From an uncultured Lachnospiraceae bacterium (GTDB lineage: Bacteria > Bacillota > Clostridia > Lachnospirales > Lachnospiraceae), in the NCBI GenBank assembly GCA_902761225.1, contig CACWJQ010000007.1, forward strand, positions 1 through 64,000: a stretch of DNA of 64,000 nt, in the 5' to 3' direction. Under the pieces are notes generated by a model, which ran no database searches, had not been told where the DNA came from, and worked only from the letters and a program-made list of their open reading frames with translations. Made by a program: the position numbers and the translations under genes. Below are positions 54,647 to 62,070 of the stretch, piece after piece. Each line of letters begins with the position of its first letter. The stretch's first letter is position 1.

Positions 54647-54675
54647 ATAATATTACACTATGTAATATAAGTCAA
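54647..54675 (-). promoter_or_regulatory. Promoter of xis-int
   Basis: TTGACT (54670-54675), 17 nt, TATTAT (54647-54652) on the minus strand. Operator B fills the spacer, so a protein bound there must block this promoter. Confidence 0.8.
54653..54665. promoter_or_regulatory. Operator B inside the xis-int promoter spacer
   Basis: TTACACTATGTAA, extended to ATATTACA-CTA-TGTAATAT. It lies exactly between the -35 and -10 of the xis-int promoter and shares the TTACA/TGTAA arms with A and C. Confidence 0.75.
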
Positions 54676-54680
54676 CAAAA

Positions 54681-54698
54681 TTACATCATCTAATGTAA
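54681..54698. promoter_or_regulatory. Operator C of the element control region
   Basis: TTACATCATCTAATGTAA, extended at both ends by AAA/TTT. It lies between the xis-int promoter and the probable promoter of the XRE regulator. Confidence 0.75.
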
Positions 54699-54730
54699 TT
54701 TATTATCTTATAATTCCTCGTGCCATGTTG

Positions 54731-54736
54731 TATAAT
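54731..54736 (+). promoter_or_regulatory. Probable -10 of the XRE regulator gene
   Basis: TATAAT on the plus strand, 55 nt before the start codon; the matching -35 (TTATAA) is weak. A second TATAAT at 54709-54714 is an alternative closer to operator C. Confidence 0.45.
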
Positions 54737-54785
54737 ATAAATATTGTAAATGATGAAAAATGGCTCACTCACGGAGGATGACTCT

Positions 54786-55742
54786 ATGAAGATCAGCGAA
54801 AGATTAAGAAAGTACAGACTGCTTAAAGGCATTACTCAAAAGGAGCTGGGTAACATTGCACTTAAGGGCAAGAGAGATAGTGCTGTAAGGATCAACAAGT
54901 ATGAAAAAGGCATAATTGAACCAACACCGGAAAGCCTTCAGATCCTTGCCGATGCATTGGATGTTGATGTTGAAGCATTATCAGCTGTAGATATGTCTTC
55001 GAATGTTGACAGAATATATGCTTTGTTTGATCTGGAAGAAAGACGAAATCTCAAGATTACCAGAAGCGAAGGAAAGATCTCTCTGGAATTTGATACTAAA
55101 GACCCGGACGAATACAATGACACTTTCCTTACATACTTAAATATGTGGTACAACGAGCATTTAAAATATCGGGATTATGATGAAGAGCCCAAGGAATATA
55201 CCCTATGGAAAGCGCGATTCTTCTCAAATGTAAGAGAGCGGACCTCTGAACAGCAGATAAAAGTTGATGATACATATAAAGATATCGTAGCGAGTATTTC
55301 TGAAGATCATTACAAGACTAGCTCTGATGTATCCATGTTACTGAGGAAAATAATTGAGTCTGGACTTACCGTTTCCACAAGACCGGCATCTGAACATGGT
55401 ATCTGTTTTACCTTTGTGATAAAGGAATTGACAGAGCAGTCTTCCCCGGAACAAAAGGCACTGTTTGGACGATTTCTTTATGAGTTCAATCATTGGAAAG
55501 AACTTGGAGCAACTGCCTATTCATATGTAACCATGCCGAACAGAATCTTCCTGATCACATACTGCATTAATGTACCTCCTTTTTCTGTAATAAGTTGCCA
55601 AACAAAGAATGTTTTGGATTTCTATAAACAAACAGATATTAGTGATTATGACAGAGAAGATTTTGAACGTGATTTCAAATACTCGATAAAAGACTTTCAT
55701 ATCAATCTGGAAGAAGAAATAATGCGATACAAGCATCTGTAG
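54786..55742 (+). CDS. XRE-family transcriptional regulator of the element
   Basis: The 318-residue protein has an N-terminal helix-turn-helix (KISERLRKYRLLKGITQKELG...RINKYEKGIIEPTPESL, residues 1-65) and a C-terminal region of about 240 residues that I do not recognise. It diverges from xis-int, so it most likely binds the three palindromes and keeps excision off, as in other integrative elements. The ATG at 54786 has GGAGG eight nt upstream, which decides it over an in-frame ATG 36 nt earlier. Confidence 0.88.
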   Translation: MKISERLRKYRLLKGITQKELGNIALKGKRDSAVRINKYEKGIIEPTPESLQILADALDVDVEALSAVDMSSNVDRIYALFDLEERRNLKITRSEGKISLEFDTKDPDEYNDTFLTYLNMWYNEHLKYRDYDEEPKEYTLWKARFFSNVRERTSEQQIKVDDTYKDIVASISEDHYKTSSDVSMLLRKIIESGLTVSTRPASEHGICFTFVIKELTEQSSPEQKALFGRFLYEFNHWKELGATAYSYVTMPNRIFLITYCINVPPFSVISCQTKNVLDFYKQTDISDYDREDFERDFKYSIKDFHINLEEEIMRYKHL

Positions 55743-55751
55743 ATTCCAGCA

Positions 55752-55786
55752 AACAAGCCCCGGAAGAATCTCCTCCGGGACTTGTT
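55752..55786. terminator. Terminator between convergent genes
   Basis: AACAAGCCCCGGA pairs with TCCGGGACTTGTT (one mismatch), with a nine-base loop, between the XRE gene and the convergent small gene. Confidence 0.8.
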
Positions 55787-55808
55787 GTTGTAATAAAGGT
55801 TATATTGT

Positions 55809-56255
55809 TTAAAGATTTTTCGCTTTATCCATCAATTCCCAGCATGATAGTTGCGGCAGAGCATCCCTCATAGCCCATTTTGAGATAAACCGGGCAATTT
55901 CTCTTGGATCCTCTTTTCTGAGATTTTCATACTCCTTATATGAATCAGGATCGATTTCTTTCATCTTTGTGAGGATTTCCTCCCCCGATTTGGCACCAGG
56001 CACACCTTTAAGCTGCTCTTTCGTCAGAGGAGTACGCTCATACTTAATGATTGCTCCTTCCGGCATCTGTCCGTTCTTCTCCGACATTTCAAGGCCTAAT
56101 GAGGAAATATCAACTTTAACGGCCGAACCATCGCCCAAGAAGCCGGAGAACATGCTGCCATGTTCATCCTTCGAACTGACCGCTTCCCTGAATCTTGTCT
56201 GTATACTGTTCTGATAATCTGCTGTCTTGTTTATATTTACCGGATTGATGTTCAT
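55809..56255 (-). CDS. Unrecognised polar protein, cassette gene c
   Basis: I do not recognise this 148-residue protein. The N-terminus is Asn-rich and polar with no signal peptide; the rest is charged, with a segment KSGEEILTKMKEIDPDSYKEYEN that looks helical. GGAGG precedes the ATG. It follows cassette gene b by 31 nt and probably shares its transcript. The N-terminal style (short, polar, Asn/Ser-rich) recalls substrates of flagellar-type export, but this is only an impression. Confidence 0.75.
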   Translation of the reverse strand: MNINPVNINKTADYQNSIQTRFREAVSSKDEHGSMFSGFLGDGSAVKVDISSLGLEMSEKNGQMPEGAIIKYERTPLTKEQLKGVPGAKSGEEILTKMKEIDPDSYKEYENLRKEDPREIARFISKWAMRDALPQLSCWELMDKAKNL

Positions 56256-56286
56256 AGGTTTTGTCCTCCATGACTGCCTATAAGGA

Positions 56287-56928
56287 TCACTTCAGTTCAT
56301 CGATTGCAGCACCCTTAATCTCTTCTTCTATAAGTCCCAGCTTATTAAGCATATTTTTGACCTGGTCCTGCGCTTCTGACACAGTCATGCCGGAAGCTTT
56401 CTCGGATTCTGTGGCCTCCAGAATTTCCTCGGTAAGCTCTTCGCGCTCCTCCTTCTTCTCCTTGACCTTTTCGATCCTCTCTTCCAGCTCTTCCTGTTCT
56501 TCCTTGATCTTTTCCGCCTGCTTTTCCTTCTCTTCCAGATCTTCCTGAATATGATCCATGGCATCTGAGGTCATCTCCCCCAGTGCAGCATCTACTGCGG
56601 CATCCATGATCTTATCAGCCTGGTCAAAAGCATCACCGACCGGATCCGTCTTCAACCGTTCAATCTTGGAACTTCTAAGCGACTGATCTATAGCCTGCAT
56701 TTCCGCTTTTGCGGCATCAACCTGTTTCTGGTATTCCCTAATCGAGTCATTATATGCATCCCGTTCTTCCTCGGTTGCTTCTTCCGGAAGAGCATTTTCT
56801 TTCATGCTCTTTATCTGGCTGTTCAGTTCGCTGACCTCATCGGAAAGTTCCTTAAAACGGTCTCGCTGATCATCCATCATCTTATCAGCTTCCTTTACAC
56901 CGTTAAAAGCATCAGAGACAAGCTTCAT
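56287..56928 (-). CDS. Coiled-coil protein, cassette gene b (possibly frameshifted from gene a)
   Basis: This 213-residue protein is mostly coiled coil, with long Glu/Lys-rich heptad-like runs (about residues 15-60 and 120-185). No membrane segment or catalytic motif is seen. The annotated ATG overlaps the stop of gene a (ATGA), but no ribosome site is visible. In its own frame the coding look continues upstream of the ATG (PSEKTQEARKKA), while the end of gene a looks non-coding. This suggests a one-base frameshift joining a and b. Confidence 0.72.
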   Translation of the reverse strand: MKLVSDAFNGVKEADKMMDDQRDRFKELSDEVSELNSQIKSMKENALPEEATEEERDAYNDSIREYQKQVDAAKAEMQAIDQSLRSSKIERLKTDPVGDAFDQADKIMDAAVDAALGEMTSDAMDHIQEDLEEKEKQAEKIKEEQEELEERIEKVKEKKEEREELTEEILEATESEKASGMTVSEAQDQVKNMLNKLGLIEEEIKGAAIDELK

Positions 56929-57101
56929 TGCTTTCTTGCGAGCTTCCTGTGTCTTCTCTGAGGGCTCAAAGCAGCTTTTCCGCCAAATCTGCTGCCACCG
57001 AAATTAATAAACGGTTTTCTGGTTCCGAAAATATTTACATCAGCAGCCCCACCGGGTAGTGGATTGATACCGTTATTATTATTCGAATTAATTATCTTCA
57101 T
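56925..57101 (-). CDS. Small protein, cassette gene a (possible N-terminal part of gene b)
   Basis: This 58-residue reading frame starts MKIINSNNNNGINPLPGG with GGAGG nine nt before the ATG. Its last residues (LSPQRRHRKLARKQ) are unlike the first 44 and look like out-of-frame translation. A -1 shift near 56965-56975 would fuse it to gene b as one protein of about 270 residues. Either a real mutation, a programmed frameshift or a sequence error could explain it. If it is intact, it is a separate coupled small protein. Confidence 0.55.
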   Translation of the reverse strand: MKIINSNNNNGINPLPGGAADVNIFGTRKPFINFGGSRFGGKAALSPQRRHRKLARKQ

Positions 57102-57143
57102 ATACCGGCACCTCCATGTGCACAAAGATACATTTCAAAGCAT

Positions 57144-57171
57144 ATATCGGACAATATTCCATTTTTCTTTA
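57144..57171 (-). promoter_or_regulatory. SigD/FliA-like promoter of cassette genes a-b-c
   Basis: TAAA (57168-57171), 16 nt, TCCGATAT (57144-57151) on the minus strand, close to the sigma-28 pattern TAAA-N15-GCCGATAA. Unlike the other cassette promoters, it has no clear paired 11-bp boxes upstream. Confidence 0.55.
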
Positions 57172-57194
57172 TATTCCGATCACAAATCATGCAA

Positions 57195-57827
57195 TTACAC
57201 AGCTTCTTTCGATCTGTAATAATCTTCAAACAGATTATTAGCCGCATTTATGGTATCACTGCATATACTCGGAAGTTCTTTACCCCATGCCTGAGTTGCA
57301 AGCTTGAAGCCTTTTTCCATAGCCTTCTGCATCTCTTTCATTTTATCCACATCGTCTCCGGCAAGAGCGCATGCAAAATCAAAAAGTCTCTGTGATGTCT
57401 GTTTTACGCCCCAGTATCCGTCCTCACTAATATCATTTTGTGCCTGTGACTTGGTAGCAGCATCAACCGTGAAGTTTCCACCAGCTAGAGTCTTCCAGAT
57501 ATCGTCACCAGTTGCTTTACCATAGGTTCCCGCCTGTCCGGATAGAGTCTTCTGAACAAGACTGATCAACTGATTCTGACGCTGCTCAGCTGCCGATTTA
57601 AGCTGACTGACGATGGCCGCTCTATCAGAAGCATTCATTTTAGTGATGGAATAAGTGGAATTATCTACCTTCGATCCGGATCTGTCATATATTACACCAT
57701 CTTCCGATTTTGCCTTGCTTGTCTTGTCTGTCGAAGCGTCTGATTTAGCCTTAGCCTGAGATACAGCATCCGCATTGGTATAATTTGTTGAATAATTTGA
57801 GTAATTTGTTCCTACATTCATAGACAT
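57195..57827 (-). CDS. Unrecognised secreted-looking protein, cassette gene d
   Basis: This 210-residue protein begins with an Asn/Tyr/Ser/Thr-rich segment without a signal peptide (GTNYSNYSTNYTN), then a charged linker, and a conserved-looking C-terminal half (EDGYWGVKQTSQRLFDFACA, KGFKLATQAWGKELPSIC). That C-terminal half reminds me of DUF5610-like proteins of unknown function, but I cannot confirm it. GGAGG precedes the ATG. It has its own promoter with the paired 11-bp boxes. It may be a substrate of flagellar-type or another non-Sec export route (inference). Confidence 0.78.
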   Translation of the reverse strand: MSMNVGTNYSNYSTNYTNADAVSQAKAKSDASTDKTSKAKSEDGVIYDRSGSKVDNSTYSITKMNASDRAAIVSQLKSAAEQRQNQLISLVQKTLSGQAGTYGKATGDDIWKTLAGGNFTVDAATKSQAQNDISEDGYWGVKQTSQRLFDFACALAGDDVDKMKEMQKAMEKGFKLATQAWGKELPSICSDTINAANNLFEDYYRSKEAV

Positions 57828-57906
57828 AATCGTAATCCTCCTTGATTCTTCAAATGTTTGTTAATAAGCTACTTTCCTATATGTAGACGGATGTCTATAT
57901 AGCTAT

Positions 57907-57974
57907 TATCGTCGACACCCGATACGACATAAACCTGTATGTTGTGAAGCGCATATAAAATGATGTCAAATGCG
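57907..57974 (-). promoter_or_regulatory. Box-21-box promoter P4 (gene d)
   Basis: Minus-strand boxes CGCATTTGACA (57964-57974) and TGCGCTTCACA (57943-57953) are 21 nt apart. After 30 nt comes ACGATA (57907-57912), the -10-like element. The upstream box touches the end of gene e. The layout matches P1, P2 and P3. Confidence 0.68.
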
Positions 57975-57975
57975 C

Positions 57976-58767
57976 TCACACCGACATGTCGATACATTCT
58001 CCAACATCCATATCTACCATTTCAACCTCCGGAAGGCAGTCCACTACATACGAAAATGATGATGAATCAGAACCGTGAAAGGATGATATTCCCGAAGCCG
58101 CCTGCTTCTTTTCCTGTTCCAGTCTGTCAAATAATGCCTTGAGATATTGCAAGTCAGCCCGCGTAAGCTGGCGATCCTCTTCATTACGATGTTTTCTCTT
58201 TAACTCCTCGATCTCTTCCTCAGACATATCCCCGGAAGCGCAAGAAATCATATCTTGGAGTTCTGACATCGTTTCTTCAGCGAGTTCTCTTTCAAGTTCC
58301 TCTATCTTCTCCATCATTTCTTTCATTTCCTCTTCGGAAATTTTTTCACTCTCCTCAAGGCTTTTCTCCAGTTCATCTTTGCCAAATATTTCTTCCTCTT
58401 CACCGGGAACGATTCCAAGCCCCGTCCCATTTTCTGCGGCCTCTTCTTCCTCCAGGTGCCGAACCTTGCGTTTTGCTATTTTCTCCATTGCTGCAGCATG
58501 AATAATGGCAGCAGCTATCTCGCTGTCTCCATATTCTTCACTTCGGAGTTTTCTGTATAACCAAGAGAGTTTTGCCTGAATTCGCGTCACCAGAGGACGT
58601 GCAGCATCGGATGTCTTAGCCATCATGATCTGCTTTGACATTTGTTTGAAGTTGTATGGCAAGCGTTTTTTCAGTTTGCCCGGTGATGATTTGTTCTGTC
58701 CCTTTTTTACATGAATCTTTAGCCCACCGGGAACTTCCTGAAAAGAGATTCCAATGATTCCGTTCAT
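57976..58767 (-). CDS. Unrecognised acidic coiled-coil protein, cassette gene e
   Basis: This 263-residue protein has a basic N-terminal third (KKRLPYNFKQMSKQIMMAK, then a helical region with SDAARPLVTRIQAKL) and a long acidic middle (about residues 110-200) predicted as coiled coil. No signal peptide or membrane helix is seen. I chose the ATG at 58767, with AGAGG upstream, over one 27 nt earlier. It has its own box-type promoter. Confidence 0.78.
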   Translation of the reverse strand: MNGIIGISFQEVPGGLKIHVKKGQNKSSPGKLKKRLPYNFKQMSKQIMMAKTSDAARPLVTRIQAKLSWLYRKLRSEEYGDSEIAAAIIHAAAMEKIAKRKVRHLEEEEAAENGTGLGIVPGEEEEIFGKDELEKSLEESEKISEEEMKEMMEKIEELERELAEETMSELQDMISCASGDMSEEEIEELKRKHRNEEDRQLTRADLQYLKALFDRLEQEKKQAASGISSFHGSDSSSFSYVVDCLPEVEMVDMDVGECIDMSV

Positions 58768-58816
58768 ATCATCCTCTTTTCCTCCGGCATCCATGCCGGA
58801 TATTCTTTTATTTCAG

Positions 58817-58885
58817 ATATCGGAATACAAAAAAACTCTTTTAACGCTCATCATGTGAACCGCAATTATTTTGTCGTAAAATGCA
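58817..58885 (-). promoter_or_regulatory. Box-21-box promoter P3 (gene e)
   Basis: Minus-strand boxes TGCATTTTACG (58875-58885) and TGCGGTTCACA (58854-58864) are 21 nt apart. After 30 nt comes TCCGATAT (58817-58824). TAAA (58840-58843) lies 15 nt before it, an exact SigD/FliA spacing. Confidence 0.72.
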
Positions 58886-58900
58886 TTTTAGACACAAAAA

Positions 58901-58924
58901 AGCTGAGCAGTTATCTGCTCAGCT
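58901..58924 (-). terminator. Terminator of cassette gene f
   Basis: AGCTGAGCAG / CTGCTCAGCT, a perfect ten-base-pair stem with a four-base loop, followed by TTTTTT on the minus strand. Confidence 0.92.
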
Positions 58925-58943
58925 CTCGAATATTGCATATAGT

Positions 58944-59678
58944 TTAAAACCACCCATTAAAACTGGATCCAGTATAGCCGTAGCCACTGTAGCTGTTACC
59001 GTTTCTACCGTATATACCGGTACCGTAAGCCGACTGTCTGTTCTGTTGTTCAGCAGCAGATTCAAGTCTCTGTGCGGAAGAACCGATTATTCTTGCAAAT
59101 GATCCGTTCGTTCCAAGCATGGATTTTATTTTATCGAAATCTGCATTCTTGAACTCTTCTTCTTTAATAGACAGCTTTCCGCTTTTTTCTACAGTAATTC
59201 CAATACTGCCGAGACTTTTGGTCATGATCCCGGTCATTTTGGTCATGCTGTTGGCGGAATTTCTGACCGATGAATTCAGCGTTTTGCTGACAGCATCAAG
59301 TGTCTCATTGTAGCTCGTTACGAACTCATTTGCCGCTTTATACGCTGCATCTGAATCATATTTATCCTTGCTGCTAAACAGATTATCTTTTCCTGTATCT
59401 GCCAGCTTCTTTGAAGCAGCAACCAGTTCGGAACTTTCTTTTGAAACCTTGGTCAGTTCACTGTTTGCAGCATAAGAATAATTGTTGTGCTTGCTCGAAG
59501 AAGTATTCTTTGAGTTTTCGGTAGAATTATTCTTTCCGTAATATGCCTTTAGTGCTTTGGAGTATGCACCGGACCTTATACTGGAAAGCTGAGACAGATT
59601 ACTGTATATTGAACTGCTCAGGTTTGAACTTCCGGATCCGAAAAAGGCTCCATAATTGAAATTGCTTAATCTAAGCAT
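58944..59678 (-). CDS. Ser/Asn/Gly-rich protein with flagellar-cap-like segment, cassette gene f
   Basis: This 244-residue protein has a Ser/Asn/Tyr-rich N-terminus without a signal peptide, a helical middle (residues about 70-150), and a segment GKLSIKEEEFKNADFDKIKSM followed by an aromatic Gly/Tyr/Ser tail ending NGWF. The GKLSIKEEEF region recalls the C-terminal repeat of flagellar cap protein FliD (GxLxID...F), but the protein is too short to be a full FliD. It is probably exported. The ribosome site is GGGGG eight nt before the ATG. Confidence 0.72.
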   Translation of the reverse strand: MLRLSNFNYGAFFGSGSSNLSSSIYSNLSQLSSIRSGAYSKALKAYYGKNNSTENSKNTSSSKHNNYSYAANSELTKVSKESSELVAASKKLADTGKDNLFSSKDKYDSDAAYKAANEFVTSYNETLDAVSKTLNSSVRNSANSMTKMTGIMTKSLGSIGITVEKSGKLSIKEEEFKNADFDKIKSMLGTNGSFARIIGSSAQRLESAAEQQNRQSAYGTGIYGRNGNSYSGYGYTGSSFNGWF

Positions 59679-59716
59679 ATGATCATCCCCCTTTCAAAAC
59701 AGGTTTCTATTTTGAT

Positions 59717-59783
59717 TATCGGACAATAAATACTTAAGACAAGCCATTATGCGTGAACAGCACTTTTGTTGTCGTAAACAGCA
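59717..59783 (-). promoter_or_regulatory. Box-21-box promoter P2 (gene f)
   Basis: Minus-strand boxes TGCTGTTTACG (59773-59783) and TGCTGTTCACG (59752-59762) are 21 nt apart. After 29 nt comes CCGATA (59717-59722), within TCCGATAA. This pair has the best-conserved boxes. It lies right after the stop of the histidine kinase gene. Confidence 0.75.
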
Positions 59784-59787
59784 TTTT

Positions 59788-61191
59788 TCATCCCACCAGC
59801 ATGATATTCAAAACAAAGAACAACTCACCGTTTGTTTCATCCTGATGTATCTCAATATCCCCTTTGTACTTTCCAGCTATGTTTCGAATATTTTTCAATC
59901 CGTATCCATGTCCGCCCTGTTTCTTGGTTGAATCAATCAGGCCATCATCATTCAATGTCAGTCTCTCAGTTATCTTATTCTTTATACTGATAAGAAATAC
60001 CTGATCCTTAACAATGGATTTTATACAGATTGTTGCTCCCGGAACATCCTTAGAAGCATCAACAGCGTTCTTTAACGCATTGTTAAGGATCACACTCATA
60101 TCAAATGCATTTATATTGAGCTTTTCGGGAAATGCAAATATACTTGAAAACTGTATTTTCTCCTTTTCGCACCGGTCAGATATCTCCGAAAGCACTACAT
60201 CAGTGACAGCATTTCCGGTTTTGACCGATGGCTGCAGTTCAGAAAACCTTGCTTGTAATTCACCTATGTAATCCGTCAGTTCCTTTGTATTGCCATTTTC
60301 TGCAAGTCCGCCTATTACTGTAAAATGGTTTCCTATATCATGTCTAAAAGCTCTCATCTTTTCATAAATATCGTCTATGTGAGCTGTGTAACTTTTAGCA
60401 TCTTCTAACTGTTTGGTCACTGATTCATTAATAAGCTCTTCTTCCTGTTTCTCTTTCAAATTTTGCAGCAACGCAATGACGATTATTATTGGAAACAAAG
60501 CGAGAATGCAAAATGCAACCCGGTATATGTTTGCCGGAATGTTTTCTGTTATACTCCCATTCTCTATTCCGTCCATCCACAGTAGAAAATAAGAAGATAT
60601 TATCGGTTTAACAAGAAGAAGAGTGAAAGCAGGAGTCAACAAAATGACAAGCTCATGCCAAGTCAGTTCTTCCTTTTTATGCTTGTATATTTTGTGAAGG
60701 ATTCTGATAGCTGAATATAACAGAATCAATGACAACGCATAGAAAATCAGATTCCATACTATAAATTCTATGACTATCGCTTTTGTACTTGAGTTATACC
60801 AATCAAATTTGAATATGAAATCTCTTTCGAAGAATCCTATCTCTGATAATAATTCTATCGAAAGCCAACTTATAAGCCTGAATAATACGCATAAAAAGAT
60901 CTTTTGTATGATATTCCGCTTATTATCAAGCATCCAAAAGACAAGCACCGACAGAGCGATGATGCCCACAGCGATTATCCTGTCAATTTCCTTACTTGTA
61001 CCTGTATGATTATTTATGGTAGTAAGAATCCAATATGTTAGCGCCGTAAGGTATGCGGATTTTCTATTGGATGCGAACGGTTTCAGCCAGTATGCAAATA
61101 AAGCCGAAACAAGAAACAAATATATCTCCATTGTCACAAGGCTGTAGCTTTCAGCAAAGGACTGGAAATTCTGTATAAGATAGTCCATCAT
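59788..61191 (-). CDS. GHKL sensor histidine kinase (AgrC/ComD-like class)
   Basis: This 467-residue kinase has an N-terminal membrane part of about six or seven helices (residues 1-230), a coiled linker, the phosphoacceptor histidine in MRAFRHDIGNHF (near 280), and a GHKL ATPase domain with NNALKNAVDAS and GHGYGLKNI. It resembles AgrC-class quorum kinases in layout. No AgrB-type processing protein or peptide gene is visible nearby, so the signal is unknown. It overlaps the response regulator gene by 4 nt. Confidence 0.92.
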   Translation of the reverse strand: MMDYLIQNFQSFAESYSLVTMEIYLFLVSALFAYWLKPFASNRKSAYLTALTYWILTTINNHTGTSKEIDRIIAVGIIALSVLVFWMLDNKRNIIQKIFLCVLFRLISWLSIELLSEIGFFERDFIFKFDWYNSSTKAIVIEFIVWNLIFYALSLILLYSAIRILHKIYKHKKEELTWHELVILLTPAFTLLLVKPIISSYFLLWMDGIENGSITENIPANIYRVAFCILALFPIIIVIALLQNLKEKQEEELINESVTKQLEDAKSYTAHIDDIYEKMRAFRHDIGNHFTVIGGLAENGNTKELTDYIGELQARFSELQPSVKTGNAVTDVVLSEISDRCEKEKIQFSSIFAFPEKLNINAFDMSVILNNALKNAVDASKDVPGATICIKSIVKDQVFLISIKNKITERLTLNDDGLIDSTKKQGGHGYGLKNIRNIAGKYKGDIEIHQDETNGELFFVLNIMLVG

Positions 61192-61919
61192 AATCCTTCC
61201 CTCCTGGTATGAAAGGACATGTATGCTTTTATCAGTTCCGGATACTTTCCTCTCGCTACAGGGATATTCGCATTGGCCATATGGACGTATTTGGAATCGT
61301 ATGACTTCACAGCTCCTAGATTAACCAGGTAAGCTCTATGCACTCTGAAGAAATCTTTTCCGGATATATTCTCCAAATCCGAAATCCTTCCGTAATATTC
61401 GATATCATCACTGCTTGTCATATGAAGGATAATCCTCCTGTCATAAATCTCGGCATATTGAATTTCCGAAAGAATCACCCTTGTATTAGCCCCGCCACTT
61501 TTTACCGTAATGGTACGTGGAACTTCCGTTTGTTCTGAAAGTACCGCTTCCATTGCTCTTTGATCTTCAGCCTGTTTTAATGCCTTGTTAAGAATCTCTT
61601 TTATCTTGACTTTGGTAAACGGTTTTACTATGTAGTTAAACGCCCCGACATCAAATGCATTAAAAACCCGGTCCTCCAAGGCTGTCACAAATATGATCAC
61701 TGTCTTCTTCCCAGAGGATCTCAGCATCTTTGCAGCATCCATCCCATCTATCCCGGGCATCTGGATATCAAGGAATAAAATATCGGAATCAAAACTCGGG
61801 GAAAGAATTCCCTTAGCATCCGAATAGAATTCTATCTCGATCTTTTCGGACACTTCTCTTACCGATTCTGCGATATTATCACGTATTCTTTTTTCATCAT
61901 CACATATGGCCAGTTTCAT
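61188..61919 (-). CDS. LytTR-family response regulator
   Basis: This 243-residue regulator has a receiver domain (acidic pair in AICDDEKR, phosphorylated Asp in LFLDIQMPGIDG near residue 50, Thr in IFVTALE, Lys in YIVKPF) and a C-terminal LytTR DNA-binding domain (from about 135; TVKSGGANTRVILSEIQYAEI and DFFRVHRAYLVNLGAVKSYDSK). LytTR proteins bind pairs of short direct repeats about 21 nt apart, which is the arrangement found at P1-P4. GAGGATATC precedes the ATG. It forms an operon with the kinase and is preceded by its own box promoter. Confidence 0.94.
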   Translation of the reverse strand: MKLAICDDEKRIRDNIAESVREVSEKIEIEFYSDAKGILSPSFDSDILFLDIQMPGIDGMDAAKMLRSSGKKTVIIFVTALEDRVFNAFDVGAFNYIVKPFTKVKIKEILNKALKQAEDQRAMEAVLSEQTEVPRTITVKSGGANTRVILSEIQYAEIYDRRIILHMTSSDDIEYYGRISDLENISGKDFFRVHRAYLVNLGAVKSYDSKYVHMANANIPVARGKYPELIKAYMSFHTRREGL

Positions 61920-61954
61920 AAGATATCCTCTCAGATGGGCATACTATAAATATT

Positions 61955-62022
61955 TTATCGGCATCTGCCCGTTAATCATAATCCGGAGTGCGCGAAACGC
62001 ATATTTTTTGATGCGAAATGTA
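61955..62022 (-). promoter_or_regulatory. Box-21-box promoter P1 (two-component operon)
   Basis: Minus-strand boxes TACATTTCGCA (62012-62022) and TGCGTTTCGCG (61991-62001) are 21 nt apart. After 29 nt comes CCGATA (61956-61961) inside GCCGATAA, a perfect SigD-type -10. The boxes are weaker than in P2 (G in place of A at position 9), as expected if self-activation is milder. Confidence 0.65.
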
Positions 62023-62070
62023 ATAAAGCCTGAGATTTTATCGCTCTCAAGCATTGTTTCAAAAATAGAA

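Noticed and set aside
57121..57211. Fifth box-21-box site upstream of cassette gene a
   Set aside because: AGCTGTGTAAT has some likeness to the box, but no partner at 21 nt and no match at the expected position was found, so only the SigD-like promoter is reported.
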